Assembly (NCBI GenBank): GCA_023404955.1
Contig: JAEXZY010000128.1
Location: 31,061 to 95,060, forward strand
Length of the DNA: 64,000 bases
Direction of reading: 5' to 3'
Origin: Actinomycetes bacterium
GTDB taxonomy: Bacteria > Actinomycetota > Actinomycetes > Mycobacteriales > Mycobacteriaceae
Shown piece after piece: positions 15,826 to 24,476 of the stretch. Made by a program: the position numbers and the translations under genes. The notes under the pieces are model-generated. The model saw nothing but the letters and a program-made list of their open reading frames with translations. It had not been told where the DNA came from and searched no databases. The stretch's first letter is position 1, and each line of letters starts with the position of its first letter.

Positions 15826-16815
15826 TTACTCGGGTCGATGCAGACCCAGCTGCTCGACCTGCCGCTTGTCACTGCGCGCCAGATCGGCCAGCAGTGCCTC
15901 GTCGCTGAGATCCAATGGCGCGGAATGCTTCCAGTCGTGATGGGCCACCTCGTTGAGCCGCTTGATGAGGTGTTTGTCGTCGACCTCGATGGCGAGTTCA
16001 CGGCGGTGATCGAAACTGCCCGGGGACAGATTGATCGAGCCGACGATCGCGCGCTCGTGGTCGGCGACCATCATCTTCGCGTGCAGCTTGAGGTGTTTGA
16101 GCCGGTGGATCTTGATGCCGACGTCGTCGAGGATGCGTAACCCGCTGACGCCCTCGAGCAGCTTGTCGGCCTTGAGATGATGGGCGGCGCGGGCCATCAC
16201 GTGCACCTTGACCCCGCGGCGTGCCGCGCGCACCAACCGCTCGATGATCACCGGATCCTGATAGCGCTCGTTCTGGACGAACAGTGTCTTCTGGGCGCGA
16301 TCGATGAAATCGGCGATCCGGGCCCGTCCGTTGGTCGGGCACCAGATCAGGCGCGCCTCGTCACCGGGATTGAATTCCTCGCGCGCCCAGTCGGCTTCGA
16401 AGCATTCGATGATCTCGAGTACCTCGTGTGAACTCGGGGTGACCACCGCGTAGTCGCGTGTCTCGGTGAAGTTCTCGTCGGTCCAGTTCAGCGACTCCAC
16501 GAACGCGAACTCGTCGTCGATCACCATCGACTTCTCGTGGGTCAACCCGAACGACGGATTGCTTTCCGTGACGTCGATGCCGTAGTGCGTCAACAGGTCC
16601 CGCGCACCGTCGTTGTCGGTTTCACCGTCACGCCGCTCGGGGTTGAGCATCACCTTGACCAGGACGCCGCGCTGGTGTGCCGCGACGATGGCATCGAGCA
16701 GCGGTTGATGACTGAAGGCGAACATCTTGACCCGCACCGACTTGCCGGCGGTGTGGATGGCCTCGAGCACGGGCTGCGCAGAATCGTCGGGCAGGATGAT
16801 CAGGGAGCGGGTCAC
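15826..16815 (-). CDS. Phospholipase D-like protein (two HKD motifs)
   Basis: The 329-residue soluble protein has two HxKx4D active-site motifs, HEKSMVIDD (about residue 110) and HAKMMVADH (about 245). Each is followed by the usual small-residue stretch (VESLNWTDENF and VGSINLSPGSFD), so both halves of a PLD catalytic unit are intact. PLD-family enzymes hydrolyse or transfer phosphodiesters, for example cardiolipin synthases and phospholipases; no signal peptide is seen. The GTG start overlaps the stop of the ABC exporter gene (GTGA at 16812-16815), so the two are translated together and the substrate may be a lipid moved by that exporter. Confidence 0.85.
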   Translation of the reverse strand: MTRSLIILPDDSAQPVLEAIHTAGKSVRVKMFAFSHQPLLDAIVAAHQRGVLVKVMLNPERRDGETDNDGARDLLTHYGIDVTESNPSFGLTHEKSMVIDDEFAFVESLNWTDENFTETRDYAVVTPSSHEVLEIIECFEADWAREEFNPGDEARLIWCPTNGRARIADFIDRAQKTLFVQNERYQDPVIIERLVRAARRGVKVHVMARAAHHLKADKLLEGVSGLRILDDVGIKIHRLKHLKLHAKMMVADHERAIVGSINLSPGSFDHRRELAIEVDDKHLIKRLNEVAHHDWKHSAPLDLSDEALLADLARSDKRQVEQLGLHRPE

Positions 16816-18587
16816 GGTGTCTGGTCCTCGTACTGGATGCGGTGGAGCTCAGCGTATCTGCCGTTGCGGTCCAACAGCTCGCTGTGCGTGCCCTCTTCCA
16901 CGACGCGCCCCTCCTCCAGCACGACGATCTTGTCGGCGTCGCGGATCGTCGAGAGTCGGTGGGCGATCGTCAGCACGGTGCGGTCACTCATCAGCCGCTG
17001 CAGCGCGCTCATCACGAGATGCTCGGACTGCGCGTCGAGTGCGGCCGTCGGCTCGTCGAGGATCAGGATCGGGCTGTCGCGGATCAGTGCACGCGCGATG
17101 CCGATTCGCTGCCGTTGCCCGCCGGACAGCGTCATGCCACGTTCGCCGACGGCACTGTCGTAGCCCTGCGGCATGTCGGAGATGAACTCGTGGGCGCTGG
17201 CCAGTTTGGCGGCCTCGACGATCTCCTCGTGGCTGGCATCCGGACGGCCGAACGCGATGTTGTCGCGGATCGTGCCCCGGAACAGCACCGTGTCCTGCAG
17301 CACATACCCGATCTGTTGACGCATTTCGTGGAGTTTGTAGTCGCGCAGGTCCACGCCGTCGATCTGCACCGACCCCATGCTCGGGTCGTAGAAACGCGGA
17401 ATGAGGCTTACGAGAGACGATTTGCCGCTCCCGGTGTGCCCGACGATGCCGACCAACTGACCGGGTGCCACGTCGAACGTCACGTCCCGCAGCACCGGCT
17501 TCTCGCCGTCATAACTGAACGCGACTCTGTCGAACCGGATGGCGCCCTTGATCTTCGCCGCGGCGACCGCATCGGGCTTCTCCTCGATACCGGTCTCGGC
17601 ATCCAGCAGCGCGGCCACCCGCTCGACACCGACCGCGGCCATGGCGATCGTGTTGGTCAGCTTCGCCAGATCCTGAACGGGTTTGAAGAACGACGCCAGG
17701 TAGCTGATGAACACCGTCAGCGTGCCCGCGGTCATCGCACCGGCGAGGATCAGCGCCGAGCCGCGCCACAGCACGAGCGCCGTACACGCGGCGACCACGA
17801 CGGCCACGATCGGGGAGACCACCGATTTGACCCGACGCGCGTTGAGCGCGGCGTCGACGGCCTGCTGACCGGCGACAGCCAGCTGCTGTTCCTGCTGGGC
17901 TCCCCGGTCGAAGGCCTGGACGACCCGGATCGACTGCAGCCCCTCTTCGGCGACCGCGACGATGTCGGATTCGCGCCTGCGGACCTCGTGCGTCGCCGCC
18001 TTCACCGCCTTGCGGATGCGCGAGACGAACAGCAGCAGCAGGGGTGCGACGGCGAGCGCGACCAGCGTGAAATCCCACTGCAGGTACAGCATCAGGCCGA
18101 GCATGCCCACGATCGTGAGTAGGTCGGTCGCGATCCCCAGCGTCGACGCGGACGCGAAATCCTGGATGGTGTCGACGTCGTCGGTCAACGTGGACAGGAT
18201 GGGCCCGACCCGGTGGGTGTCGAAGTAGCTCAGCGAGAGCTGCTGCAGATGGTGATAGGCGCGCGTGCGCAGGTCGTTGCCGACGCGCTGGCCGACCGTC
18301 TCGGTGAGGTAGTTGGCCGCGTAGGTGGCGATGGCGGCGATGACCGCGATGACGATCACCATGATCGCGGCCAGCCCGGCGATGTGCATTCGGCTCTCGC
18401 CGCCGAGGATGGGCTGCAGCAACCCGTGCAGCCACGGCGGCAACGGATGATCGCCGACCACGCTGTCGAGCACGACCTTCAGCGGCCAGGGGGCGGCCAG
18501 GCCCATCGCGATCTGTACGCAGAGAACCGCGAAGATGCCGAGCACCGACCATCGGTACGGGCGAAGCAGGTCCAGGATCAGTCTCAC
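16812..18587 (-). CDS. ABC exporter, fused membrane and ATPase domains
   Basis: This 591-residue half-transporter has six membrane helices in residues 15-300 (ABC_membrane type 1) and a C-terminal ATPase: Walker A GHTGSGKSS (about 383), signature LSGGQRQRIGIA, Walker B ILILDEPTAALD, H-loop IAHRLSTI. It probably works as a homodimer exporting a lipid or drug. The GTG at 18587 is preferred because the sequence there (VRLILDLLRPYRWSVLG) starts like family members; the frame stays open 76 codons further upstream with Cys/Arg-rich text typical of non-coding shadow. Its stop overlaps the PLD start. Confidence 0.88.
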   Translation of the reverse strand: MRLILDLLRPYRWSVLGIFAVLCVQIAMGLAAPWPLKVVLDSVVGDHPLPPWLHGLLQPILGGESRMHIAGLAAIMVIVIAVIAAIATYAANYLTETVGQRVGNDLRTRAYHHLQQLSLSYFDTHRVGPILSTLTDDVDTIQDFASASTLGIATDLLTIVGMLGLMLYLQWDFTLVALAVAPLLLLFVSRIRKAVKAATHEVRRRESDIVAVAEEGLQSIRVVQAFDRGAQQEQQLAVAGQQAVDAALNARRVKSVVSPIVAVVVAACTALVLWRGSALILAGAMTAGTLTVFISYLASFFKPVQDLAKLTNTIAMAAVGVERVAALLDAETGIEEKPDAVAAAKIKGAIRFDRVAFSYDGEKPVLRDVTFDVAPGQLVGIVGHTGSGKSSLVSLIPRFYDPSMGSVQIDGVDLRDYKLHEMRQQIGYVLQDTVLFRGTIRDNIAFGRPDASHEEIVEAAKLASAHEFISDMPQGYDSAVGERGMTLSGGQRQRIGIARALIRDSPILILDEPTAALDAQSEHLVMSALQRLMSDRTVLTIAHRLSTIRDADKIVVLEEGRVVEEGTHSELLDRNGRYAELHRIQYEDQTP

Positions 18588-18692
18588 GGCGTGGCTGCCT
18601 CGCTGTCGGTGTCGTCGATCGAGCGGACACACAGTACATCGCCGACGTTGCTCGGAGGTGACGAAATCCCAGGTGTCGACGGTAGGGTGCAA

Positions 18693-18714
18693 ACACTTTG
18701 GCCGGGAAAAGTGT
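18693..18714. promoter_or_regulatory. Inverted repeat in divergent intergenic region
   Basis: ACACTTT (18693-18699) and AAAGTGT (18708-18714) form a perfect 7-bp inverted repeat with an 8-base spacer, 13 bases upstream of the ATG at 18728 and 105 bases upstream of the ABC exporter start. It could be an operator for a dimeric repressor or a hairpin in the leader of the plus-strand gene. Confidence 0.4.
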
Positions 18715-18727
18715 GTCTGGATCTGAC

Positions 18728-19561
18728 ATGAACACAGTGGTTCTGCGCTGCACCCGGGCGGTGGCGCGGGCCGGTGCGGCCCGCCCCTACAGCGCGCGGC
18801 GCACCGCGCGGGCACTGTCCTTGCCGTTGCCGCGCGCTGTTGCCGCCGAGATCCGCTGGATGTTCCGCCCGCCCGGCACTTGCCTGAGCGGCGTGGCGAT
18901 CAACGCCGTACTGGCCGCGCTGTGGCTGCTGGTGCAGCCACTGACGCGGCACAGCCTGCACAACGATCTGATCGTCGTCGTCGACACCTACTTCGCCTCG
19001 TTCATCCTGGCCGACATCACGACCACGAACATGCTCGGCTCCGACCACTACCGCGTGCAGGCCGCGATGGCCGACGGCACACCCCTGTGGCGGATCCTGC
19101 TGGTGAAGAACCTCGCGCTGTTCGCGGTGGTCGGTCTGCCCACGTTGGTGGCAGCGGTGCTGTTCACGCTGTGGTTCGACACACCGTCGCGGCTGGTTCG
19201 CACGGTCCCCAATGTCCTGGTGCCGGTGGTGTCGTGGCTCGGCATCGGGAACCTGGTGTCGGTGCTGCTCCCGGTGGCCGCCGCCCCGTTGATCCGTCGG
19301 TGGCGGCGCCGCTCCGAGACCCGGCGGGTGGGATTCTGGCTGGCCGCGCTGGCTCTGCCCTATGCGCTGTACTACATCGCCGATCCGATCGGTGGCGTCG
19401 AGCACGAGGTGTTCTGGAACCGGGTGCCGGCGGCCATCGGCCCCATCCTCGGCCGCGACACCAAGAGCTTCGTGCATCTGGGCATCGCGCTGGCGGTGTG
19501 GGCACTGGCCACCGCCGCCGCGGTGCTGTGGGTGCGGCGGCGGGGGCTGAGGCTGCGCTAG
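18728..19561 (+). CDS. Polytopic membrane protein of unknown function
   Basis: The 277-residue protein has a basic Arg/Ala-rich N terminus (about 1-40) and about six membrane helices (near 55-75, 85-105, 120-145, 160-190, 205-225 and 250-270). The arrangement looks like the membrane subunit of an ABC-2 type exporter, but no named family is recognised and no ATPase gene is adjacent on this strand. The ATG at 18728 is used; an upstream TTG at 18698 would fall inside the inverted repeat. It is divergent from the ABC exporter/PLD pair and convergent with the TctC gene. Confidence 0.6.
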   Translation: MNTVVLRCTRAVARAGAARPYSARRTARALSLPLPRAVAAEIRWMFRPPGTCLSGVAINAVLAALWLLVQPLTRHSLHNDLIVVVDTYFASFILADITTTNMLGSDHYRVQAAMADGTPLWRILLVKNLALFAVVGLPTLVAAVLFTLWFDTPSRLVRTVPNVLVPVVSWLGIGNLVSVLLPVAAAPLIRRWRRRSETRRVGFWLAALALPYALYYIADPIGGVEHEVFWNRVPAAIGPILGRDTKSFVHLGIALAVWALATAAAVLWVRRRGLRLR

Positions 19562-19569
19562 GCGGTGAC

Positions 19570-20520
19570 TCAGGCGACCCGGTACGCCGCCTCGACGTCG
19601 GCCTGGGTGTCGGCGAGGAACGCCTGCAGCTCGTCTCCGACCATGAACGTGGTCACGAAGCCGCTGCGCTCGGCGATGCCGGTCCATGTCGGCGACTGCA
19701 CCATGGTGGCCAGTGCCTGACGCCAGTAGTCGACGGCGTACTGCGGCATCGCCGGTGGTCCGTAGAGCCCGCGCCAGTTCGCCAGCGTCACGTCGAGGCC
19801 CTGTTCGCGCGCCGTGGGTACATCGAGGCCGGGCAACCGGTCCTCCGACAGCACCCCGAGCGCACGCAGCTGACCGCTGCGGATCTGGTCGACGAACTCG
19901 CTGACCCCGCCGATCGCCACCTCGACCTCGCCGCCGAGCAGCGCCGCGGTTTGCGCGCCGCCGCCCTCGTGCGCAACGTAGCGCGTGGCCCGTGGATCAC
20001 CGGCGGCAGCGTTGACGAGCAGATCGAACGGCGCCTCGTCGTCGGGCGCGGCGCCGACGGTGATGCGGTTCCGGTCGGCTTTGATCGCCGCCATCAGGTC
20101 GGTGAGGTTCTGGTACGGCGAAGTCGGGGTGGTGACGACGACGAAGTACTCGGTCATCAGCCGGGCGATCATCGTGACGTCGGCGTAGCCGTACCGGGAT
20201 ACGCCCCGGGCCTGGTTCATCATCGTCGCCAGCGAGGCGACGGACAGCTGGTCGTCGGCACCGCGATACTGCTCGACCATCGCGGCGAGGAAATCCGAAC
20301 CGCTGTTTCCGGGCCGATTCTGCACCGGCAGAGGCACATCGACGATGTGCTCGGCCTGCAGCGCCTCGACCACGGAGCGGATCGTCAGATCGAACCCGCT
20401 GCCCGGGCCGGCGCCGGCGGTCATCGTCACCGGGCCGGTCGGATAGGGCGCAGCGACGGCGGTGGGCGAGATGGTGACGAGGAGCAGGAGCGCGAGCAGT
20501 GCGCGTGTCAACACCTTCAT
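19570..20520 (-). CDS. Tripartite tricarboxylate transporter substrate-binding protein (TctC/Bug family)
   Basis: The 316-residue exported protein has a signal peptide (residues 1-22; TRALLALLLLVTISPTAVA). The TctC fold follows, with YPTGPVTMTAGAGPGSGFDLT near the N terminus and the family-like TVGAAPDDEAPFDLL and GGVSEFVDQIRSGQLRALGV. Bug proteins bind carboxylates such as tricarboxylates or nicotinate outside the membrane. The ATG at 20520 has AGGAAGG 10 bases upstream and sets the signal peptide at the start. No TctA or TctB membrane gene is in the window. It lies 13 bases downstream of the DUF4239-like gene, probably on one message. Confidence 0.85.
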   Translation of the reverse strand: MKVLTRALLALLLLVTISPTAVAAPYPTGPVTMTAGAGPGSGFDLTIRSVVEALQAEHIVDVPLPVQNRPGNSGSDFLAAMVEQYRGADDQLSVASLATMMNQARGVSRYGYADVTMIARLMTEYFVVVTTPTSPYQNLTDLMAAIKADRNRITVGAAPDDEAPFDLLVNAAAGDPRATRYVAHEGGGAQTAALLGGEVEVAIGGVSEFVDQIRSGQLRALGVLSEDRLPGLDVPTAREQGLDVTLANWRGLYGPPAMPQYAVDYWRQALATMVQSPTWTGIAERSGFVTTFMVGDELQAFLADTQADVEAAYRVA

Positions 20521-20533
20521 GGGGCAGGCCTTC

Positions 20534-21337
20534 CTAGCGGGGGTCGCCGCGCTCGTCGCACGGAGCTTGGACACCGGCGTCGATACGCGCCAGCGTGCGG
20601 GACATCTCGACCGGGGCGATGCTGCCGTGGTTGCCGGCGTAGGGCCGGTCGAGGAAGAACACGACGAGGAGCCCGGCGGTGATCAGCGCCGAGACACATG
20701 CGATCGGCAGCGCCTGGATGAACTTGTTCTCCCGAGGGTCTGCCTGAATCACCATGTAACTCAACGTCAGAAAGGCACCGATGCCGAGCGCGAACCACAG
20801 CGGAGCGGGCAGCGTGGGTTCTGCTTCGGCAAGACGCTCGCGTCGGCCGTCGCGCCGCTGCGCCTCCTGGTCGAACCACTGCCCGTACGCGGCTTCCTGG
20901 CGGGCATCCCCGGGTGTGGTGGCGGCGAAATCGACGCGCAGTCGGTCCACCCACTCCTCGGTCGCGTCGCTGATGCGGCCGTCGCGCATCGCGGGCCACT
21001 CGTCGCCGATCACCGCGCGGGCGTAACACACCAGATCGCCGCGCAGCCGGTCCCCTGCAGGCGGAGGAAGAATCGTGGCGACCGAGTTCATCTCCGTCAG
21101 GGCGATCGCCTCGATACTCGCGCCTTCTCGGGCGCGCTGAAAACTCTGCAGTGCGAACAGGATCACGAAGGCGAGCATGACCGCGAACATCGTGCCGATG
21201 ACCGACAGCGAGCCGGCGCTGCGGGTCAGGTCCGTGAACCATCCCCCTTCGGGGGCGCGCGTTCGCACCAACAGTTTCGCGGTGACTGCGGTGGCGACCA
21301 CGGCAAGGACGACGAGCGGGATCAGCCACGTGAGCAC
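20534..21337 (-). CDS. DUF4239 (bestrophin-like) membrane protein
   Basis: The 267-residue protein has two N-terminal membrane helices (about 2-24 and 45-68), a soluble region of about 105 residues with polar helices, and two C-terminal helices (about 183-203 and 210-233). This two-plus-two layout, with REGASIEAIALTEMNSV in the loop, is typical of DUF4239 proteins, distantly related to bestrophin channels. The start is GTG at 21337. The function of bacterial members is not established. It appears to be cotranscribed with the TctC gene. Confidence 0.75.
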   Translation of the reverse strand: MLTWLIPLVVLAVVATAVTAKLLVRTRAPEGGWFTDLTRSAGSLSVIGTMFAVMLAFVILFALQSFQRAREGASIEAIALTEMNSVATILPPPAGDRLRGDLVCYARAVIGDEWPAMRDGRISDATEEWVDRLRVDFAATTPGDARQEAAYGQWFDQEAQRRDGRRERLAEAEPTLPAPLWFALGIGAFLTLSYMVIQADPRENKFIQALPIACVSALITAGLLVVFFLDRPYAGNHGSIAPVEMSRTLARIDAGVQAPCDERGDPR

Positions 21338-21395
21338 GGCAAGACTCTAGAGGGATGCTCCTACTTCCGTGGCGGCTCGGTGAAACTGTGAGGAG

Positions 21396-22154
21396 TCAGT
21401 TCGGGTCGGCCTCGTTCAGGGTCCGCACGACGTCGTCGTAGTCGCCGCGCACCTCGGAGTAACGAAGGAACTTGACTCGTTCCACCAGGATCTCCTTGCC
21501 GTCCGGATCACCCTCCAAGATCTGCATCACCTCGGCGATGAAGTCGTGGAGCGGCATCGCGAACGAGCTCTCCCGTTGTCCGGGAAGCAGATCGGTGGCC
21601 ACCGACGGCGGTACCAGTTCCTTCAGCGTCACCGGGGTGTCGGCGAGCTGCAGACGCAGCGACTCGGTGAGCTGATGAATGGCCGCCTTGGAGGCGTTGT
21701 AGCTCGGGGTGATCTTCAGCGGCGTGAACGCCAAGCCAGACGAGACGGTGATGATCGTCGCGGCCTGCTGCTTCTGGAGATGATCGATGAACGCGGCGAT
21801 GAGCCGGATCGGACCAAGCAGGTTGGTGGTGATGACCTCTTCCGCCGAGTCGAGGAACCCGTCGGGGCGGTGCCAGTCCTCCACCCGCATCACGCCGGCC
21901 ATCGCAACGATCACGTTGAGGTCGGGGTGGCGTTCGAGGACCGTCTGAGCCGCGGCGGTGATGCTGGCCGGGTCGGTCGTGTCGATCTGCACGGTGTCGA
22001 TGCCGGGATGCTGTGCGGCGATCTCGTCGAGGAGTTCGGAGCGGCGGCCGCCGACGATGACGGTGTTCCCTTTGTCGTGCAGCGCGAGCGCCAGCGCCAG
22101 TCCGATCCCGCTGGTGGAACCGGGAATGAAAATGGTGTTCCCCGTGATGTTCAC
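21396..22154 (-). CDS. Short-chain dehydrogenase (DltE-like SDR)
   Basis: The 252-residue classical SDR has nucleotide motif GSTSGIG (12-18), the NAG equivalent VAMAGVM, catalytic Ser in VSSGLAF and the YNASK catalytic pair at about 154-158. The sequence resembles the DltE subgroup of oxidoreductases. The GTG at 22154 has GAGAGGACC upstream. It follows the aldo/keto reductase gene by 16 bases on the same strand; the two enzymes probably act together on a small carbonyl compound or in detoxification. The substrate is unknown. Confidence 0.88.
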   Translation of the reverse strand: MNITGNTIFIPGSTSGIGLALALALHDKGNTVIVGGRRSELLDEIAAQHPGIDTVQIDTTDPASITAAAQTVLERHPDLNVIVAMAGVMRVEDWHRPDGFLDSAEEVITTNLLGPIRLIAAFIDHLQKQQAATIITVSSGLAFTPLKITPSYNASKAAIHQLTESLRLQLADTPVTLKELVPPSVATDLLPGQRESSFAMPLHDFIAEVMQILEGDPDGKEILVERVKFLRYSEVRGDYDDVVRTLNEADPN

Positions 22155-22170
22155 GATGGTCCTCTCGCTG

Positions 22171-23139
22171 TCAGCGCACGCCGCGCTCGGCGTATCGGCC
22201 GCCCTGCACCTGATCGCTCAGCGGTTGCAGTTGCGCCAGCGCATCGTCGTCGAGTTCGACGTCCAGCGACGCCGCGTTCTGATCGAGCCGCTCGGCGTGC
22301 CGGGTACCGGGAATCGGCACGACCGAGACGCCGAGCCGCTCCGACTGGGCGTACACCCACGCCAACGCCACCTGCGCCGGCAGCACACCGAGCCGATCCG
22401 CGACCGCGCGCACGGTGTCGGCAATGACATGATTCTGTTGGCTGGCCTCGCCGGTGAATCGCGGGTTCTTGGCGCGAAAGTCCTTGGGGTCCAGGTTCTC
22501 CGTATTGACCGACCCGGTCAGGAAGCCGCGCCCCAGAGGCGCATAGGGCACGAGCCCGATCCCGAGCTCGGCCATCACGGGCGTGACCTGCTCGACATCC
22601 CGTGTCCACAGGGAGTATTCACTCTGCACCGCAGAGATGGGGTGCACGGCGTGGGCACGGCGCAGCAGTTCAGCGCTGACCTCGCTGAGACCGAGGTACC
22701 GGACTTTCCCTTCCGTCACCAGTTCGGCCATCGCGCCGACGGTGTCCTCGATCTCCGCGTTGTCCGGCGGCCGGTGCAGGTAGTAGAGATCGATGTGGTC
22801 GACCCCGAGTCGCAGCAACGAAGCCTCGCACGAACGCTTGACGTACGGCGGATCGCCGCGGTGTACCCGGTTCTCGTCGCCGCTGCTGCGGTCGATACCG
22901 AACTTCGTGGCCAGCTGGACGGCGTCTCTGCGGCCGGCGATCCCGCGGCCGACCAAGACCTCGTTGTGGCCCGCGCCGTACTGGTCCGCGGTGTCGAGGA
23001 GTGTGACACCGACATCGAGGGCGTGGCCGATGGTGGCGATGCTGGTGTCCCAGTCGGATTCGCCGTAGTACTCACTCATCCCCATGCAGCCCAAGCCTTG
23101 AGCCGACACGTCGAGCCCGCCGAGAGTCGTTCGCTTCAC
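22171..23139 (-). CDS. Aldo/keto reductase
   Basis: This 322-residue TIM-barrel oxidoreductase shows the AKR catalytic set: Asp and Tyr in LLDTADQYG, Lys in LATKFG and His in YYLHRPPD. The cofactor-binding end (VVPIPGTRHAERLDQN) is that of NADPH-dependent AKRs, YghZ/YajO-like group. The start is GTG 23139 with GGAAAGGATC upstream. A TTGTGC/TAGCGT promoter-like pair (16-base spacing) and the 23200-23216 palindrome lie upstream on the minus strand, so this gene and the SDR can have their own regulated promoter. Confidence 0.9.
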   Translation of the reverse strand: MKRTTLGGLDVSAQGLGCMGMSEYYGESDWDTSIATIGHALDVGVTLLDTADQYGAGHNEVLVGRGIAGRRDAVQLATKFGIDRSSGDENRVHRGDPPYVKRSCEASLLRLGVDHIDLYYLHRPPDNAEIEDTVGAMAELVTEGKVRYLGLSEVSAELLRRAHAVHPISAVQSEYSLWTRDVEQVTPVMAELGIGLVPYAPLGRGFLTGSVNTENLDPKDFRAKNPRFTGEASQQNHVIADTVRAVADRLGVLPAQVALAWVYAQSERLGVSVVPIPGTRHAERLDQNAASLDVELDDDALAQLQPLSDQVQGGRYAERGVR

Positions 23140-23199
23140 GATCGATCCTTTCCATGATCACTGCATCATCGACGCTAGTCAGCGGACCCTCGGGCACAA

Positions 23200-23216
23200 T
23201 GGGTGCAGTGCACCCA
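23200..23216. promoter_or_regulatory. Perfect 17-bp palindrome upstream of the AKR gene
   Basis: TGGGTGCAGTGCACCCA is two perfect 8-bp arms around a single G. It sits between the EthD-like gene and the AKR gene. On the minus strand it is directly followed by TTGTGC and, 16 bases later, TAGCGT, a plausible promoter for the AKR-SDR pair. This is a likely operator; the neighbouring XRE regulator is the natural candidate to bind it. Confidence 0.55.
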
Positions 23217-23222
23217 GGGACG

Positions 23223-23531
23223 TCACGACGCTGACGAGACCACCGTCATGATCGGTGTGAGGTCGGTGAAGTTCTTGACATCCTCAGATACGGGCCCGGA
23301 TTCGGGCGCCGTGAGGGCGCGGTCCAGACCGGCGCGGTCGGTGAAATGGCACAGCGCCACCGCTACGACATGTTGTCCGTCAATGGCATCCTCCGGGTAA
23401 TAGACGTCGGTGCGCTCCAGACCGAACGGCGCCCACGTCTTTCCCACGAACGGAATGTGGTTGTTGTCGTAGTAATTGCGGTCGAAGGAGCTGGTGCCGT
23501 CACCGACGTAGGTGACCAGGAGCACGGACAT
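23223..23531 (-). CDS. EthD-domain protein
   Basis: The 102-residue protein has the ferredoxin-like alpha-beta barrel look of the EthD family (RNYYDNNHIPFVGKTW; FHHT-like region replaced by VALCHFTDRAGLDRAL). The ATG at 23531 has GAGAGGATC well placed; the frame stays open much further upstream only as a shadow of the regulator gene. EthD proteins are small dimeric factors found beside oxidation systems and other catabolic genes, with no firmly known reaction. It lies between the XRE regulator and the AKR gene on one strand. Confidence 0.85.
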   Translation of the reverse strand: MSVLLVTYVGDGTSSFDRNYYDNNHIPFVGKTWAPFGLERTDVYYPEDAIDGQHVVAVALCHFTDRAGLDRALTAPESGPVSEDVKNFTDLTPIMTVVSSAS

Positions 23532-23565
23532 GGTGGATCCTCTCGTATGCGTTCGGTAATGGGAC

Positions 23566-24381
23566 TCAGCTCGTGGCCGCCCACGAGCACAGCAGTGACA
23601 GCGCCTCCGCGCTGGGGGAATTGGGCTCGGCGTGATAGACGACCAATTCCTGTCCAGGACTGGAGCGCACGTCGAAGGTCTGCATCGTGAGCGTGATCGG
23701 CCCGACCACCGGGTGCCGAAATGACTTCGTCTGCAGCGACTTTCGTCGAGCGTCATTACGGGTCCACAGGTCGGCGAACGCAGGACTGGACTCGAGAAGC
23801 TCGTCGCGAACCGTGCACAGACGTACGTCGTTGGGGGCGAGTCCGAAGCCGTGCCGGAAACCGGCCACGGCATCCTCGGCGACGACAGACCAGTTGCAGT
23901 AGAAGGTCTGCGCGTCCGGCTCGGTGAAGACCACGTGCATCATGTTCTTCGAGCGCGCCCATTGCGGGAAGAGCGCGTCCGCGATGTCATTGCTGGCCAG
24001 CACGTCGTAGGCCCGGTTGTAGACGAACGCCGGATTGAAGGGCCACATCTCGAGCAGTTCCAGCAGCGCGGGGTCGACGCGGTTGCTGGCGCTGCCGCGC
24101 TCCTGCGGGCTGAGCCCGGCCAGCCGGAAGAGATGCTCGCGGGCGTCGTCAGGAAGCTGGAGGACAGCCGAGAGTGCGTCGATCACCTGAGGCGAAGGGC
24201 TGCGCTCTCGGCCCTGCTCGAGGCGGGTGTAGTAGTCGACGCTCATCCCGGCCAGCAGCGCCACTTCCTCGCGTCGCAGGCCGGTGACCCTGCGCATCCC
24301 GTCGCTGGGCAGGCCCACGTCCGCCGGAGTCACCTGGCCGCGACGGGATCGCAGGTAATCACCGAGACCGTTGCTGGCCAT
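23566..24381 (-). CDS. XRE-type regulator with MmyB-like ligand-binding domain
   Basis: This 271-residue protein has an N-terminal helix-turn-helix (about 8-75; TGLRREEVALLAGMSVDYYTRLEQG) and a C-terminal MmyB-like domain (about 105-265; FNPAFVYNRAYDVLASND at its start) thought to bind fatty-acid-like ligands. It leads a minus-strand set with the EthD, AKR and SDR genes and is their probable regulator. The start is ATG 24381 (MASNGLGDYL) or, three codons earlier, ATG 24390; neither has a strong ribosome site. Such regulators are abundant in actinobacteria and often control adjacent oxidoreductases. Confidence 0.88.
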   Translation of the reverse strand: MASNGLGDYLRSRRGQVTPADVGLPSDGMRRVTGLRREEVALLAGMSVDYYTRLEQGRERSPSPQVIDALSAVLQLPDDAREHLFRLAGLSPQERGSASNRVDPALLELLEMWPFNPAFVYNRAYDVLASNDIADALFPQWARSKNMMHVVFTEPDAQTFYCNWSVVAEDAVAGFRHGFGLAPNDVRLCTVRDELLESSPAFADLWTRNDARRKSLQTKSFRHPVVGPITLTMQTFDVRSSPGQELVVYHAEPNSPSAEALSLLCSWAATS

Positions 24382-24444
24382 GCCCCGCATTCTAGGAGGC
24401 GCGACCCTGGCGTTCCTGGTTGTGACGCACCCCCTCTAACGCAA

Positions 24445-24470
24445 TCAGGCCCCCTCGAAAGGGGGCCTGA
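24445..24470 (-). terminator. Hairpin terminator downstream of tRNA-Tyr
   Basis: An 11-bp perfect stem (arms 24445-24455 and 24460-24470, five central G:C pairs in a row) closes a CGAA tetraloop 6 bases beyond the tRNA 3' end. There is no long U-run, as usual in mycobacteria. It most likely ends the tRNA transcript and may shield it from the regulator gene. Confidence 0.75.
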
Positions 24471-24476
24471 CCAGCG

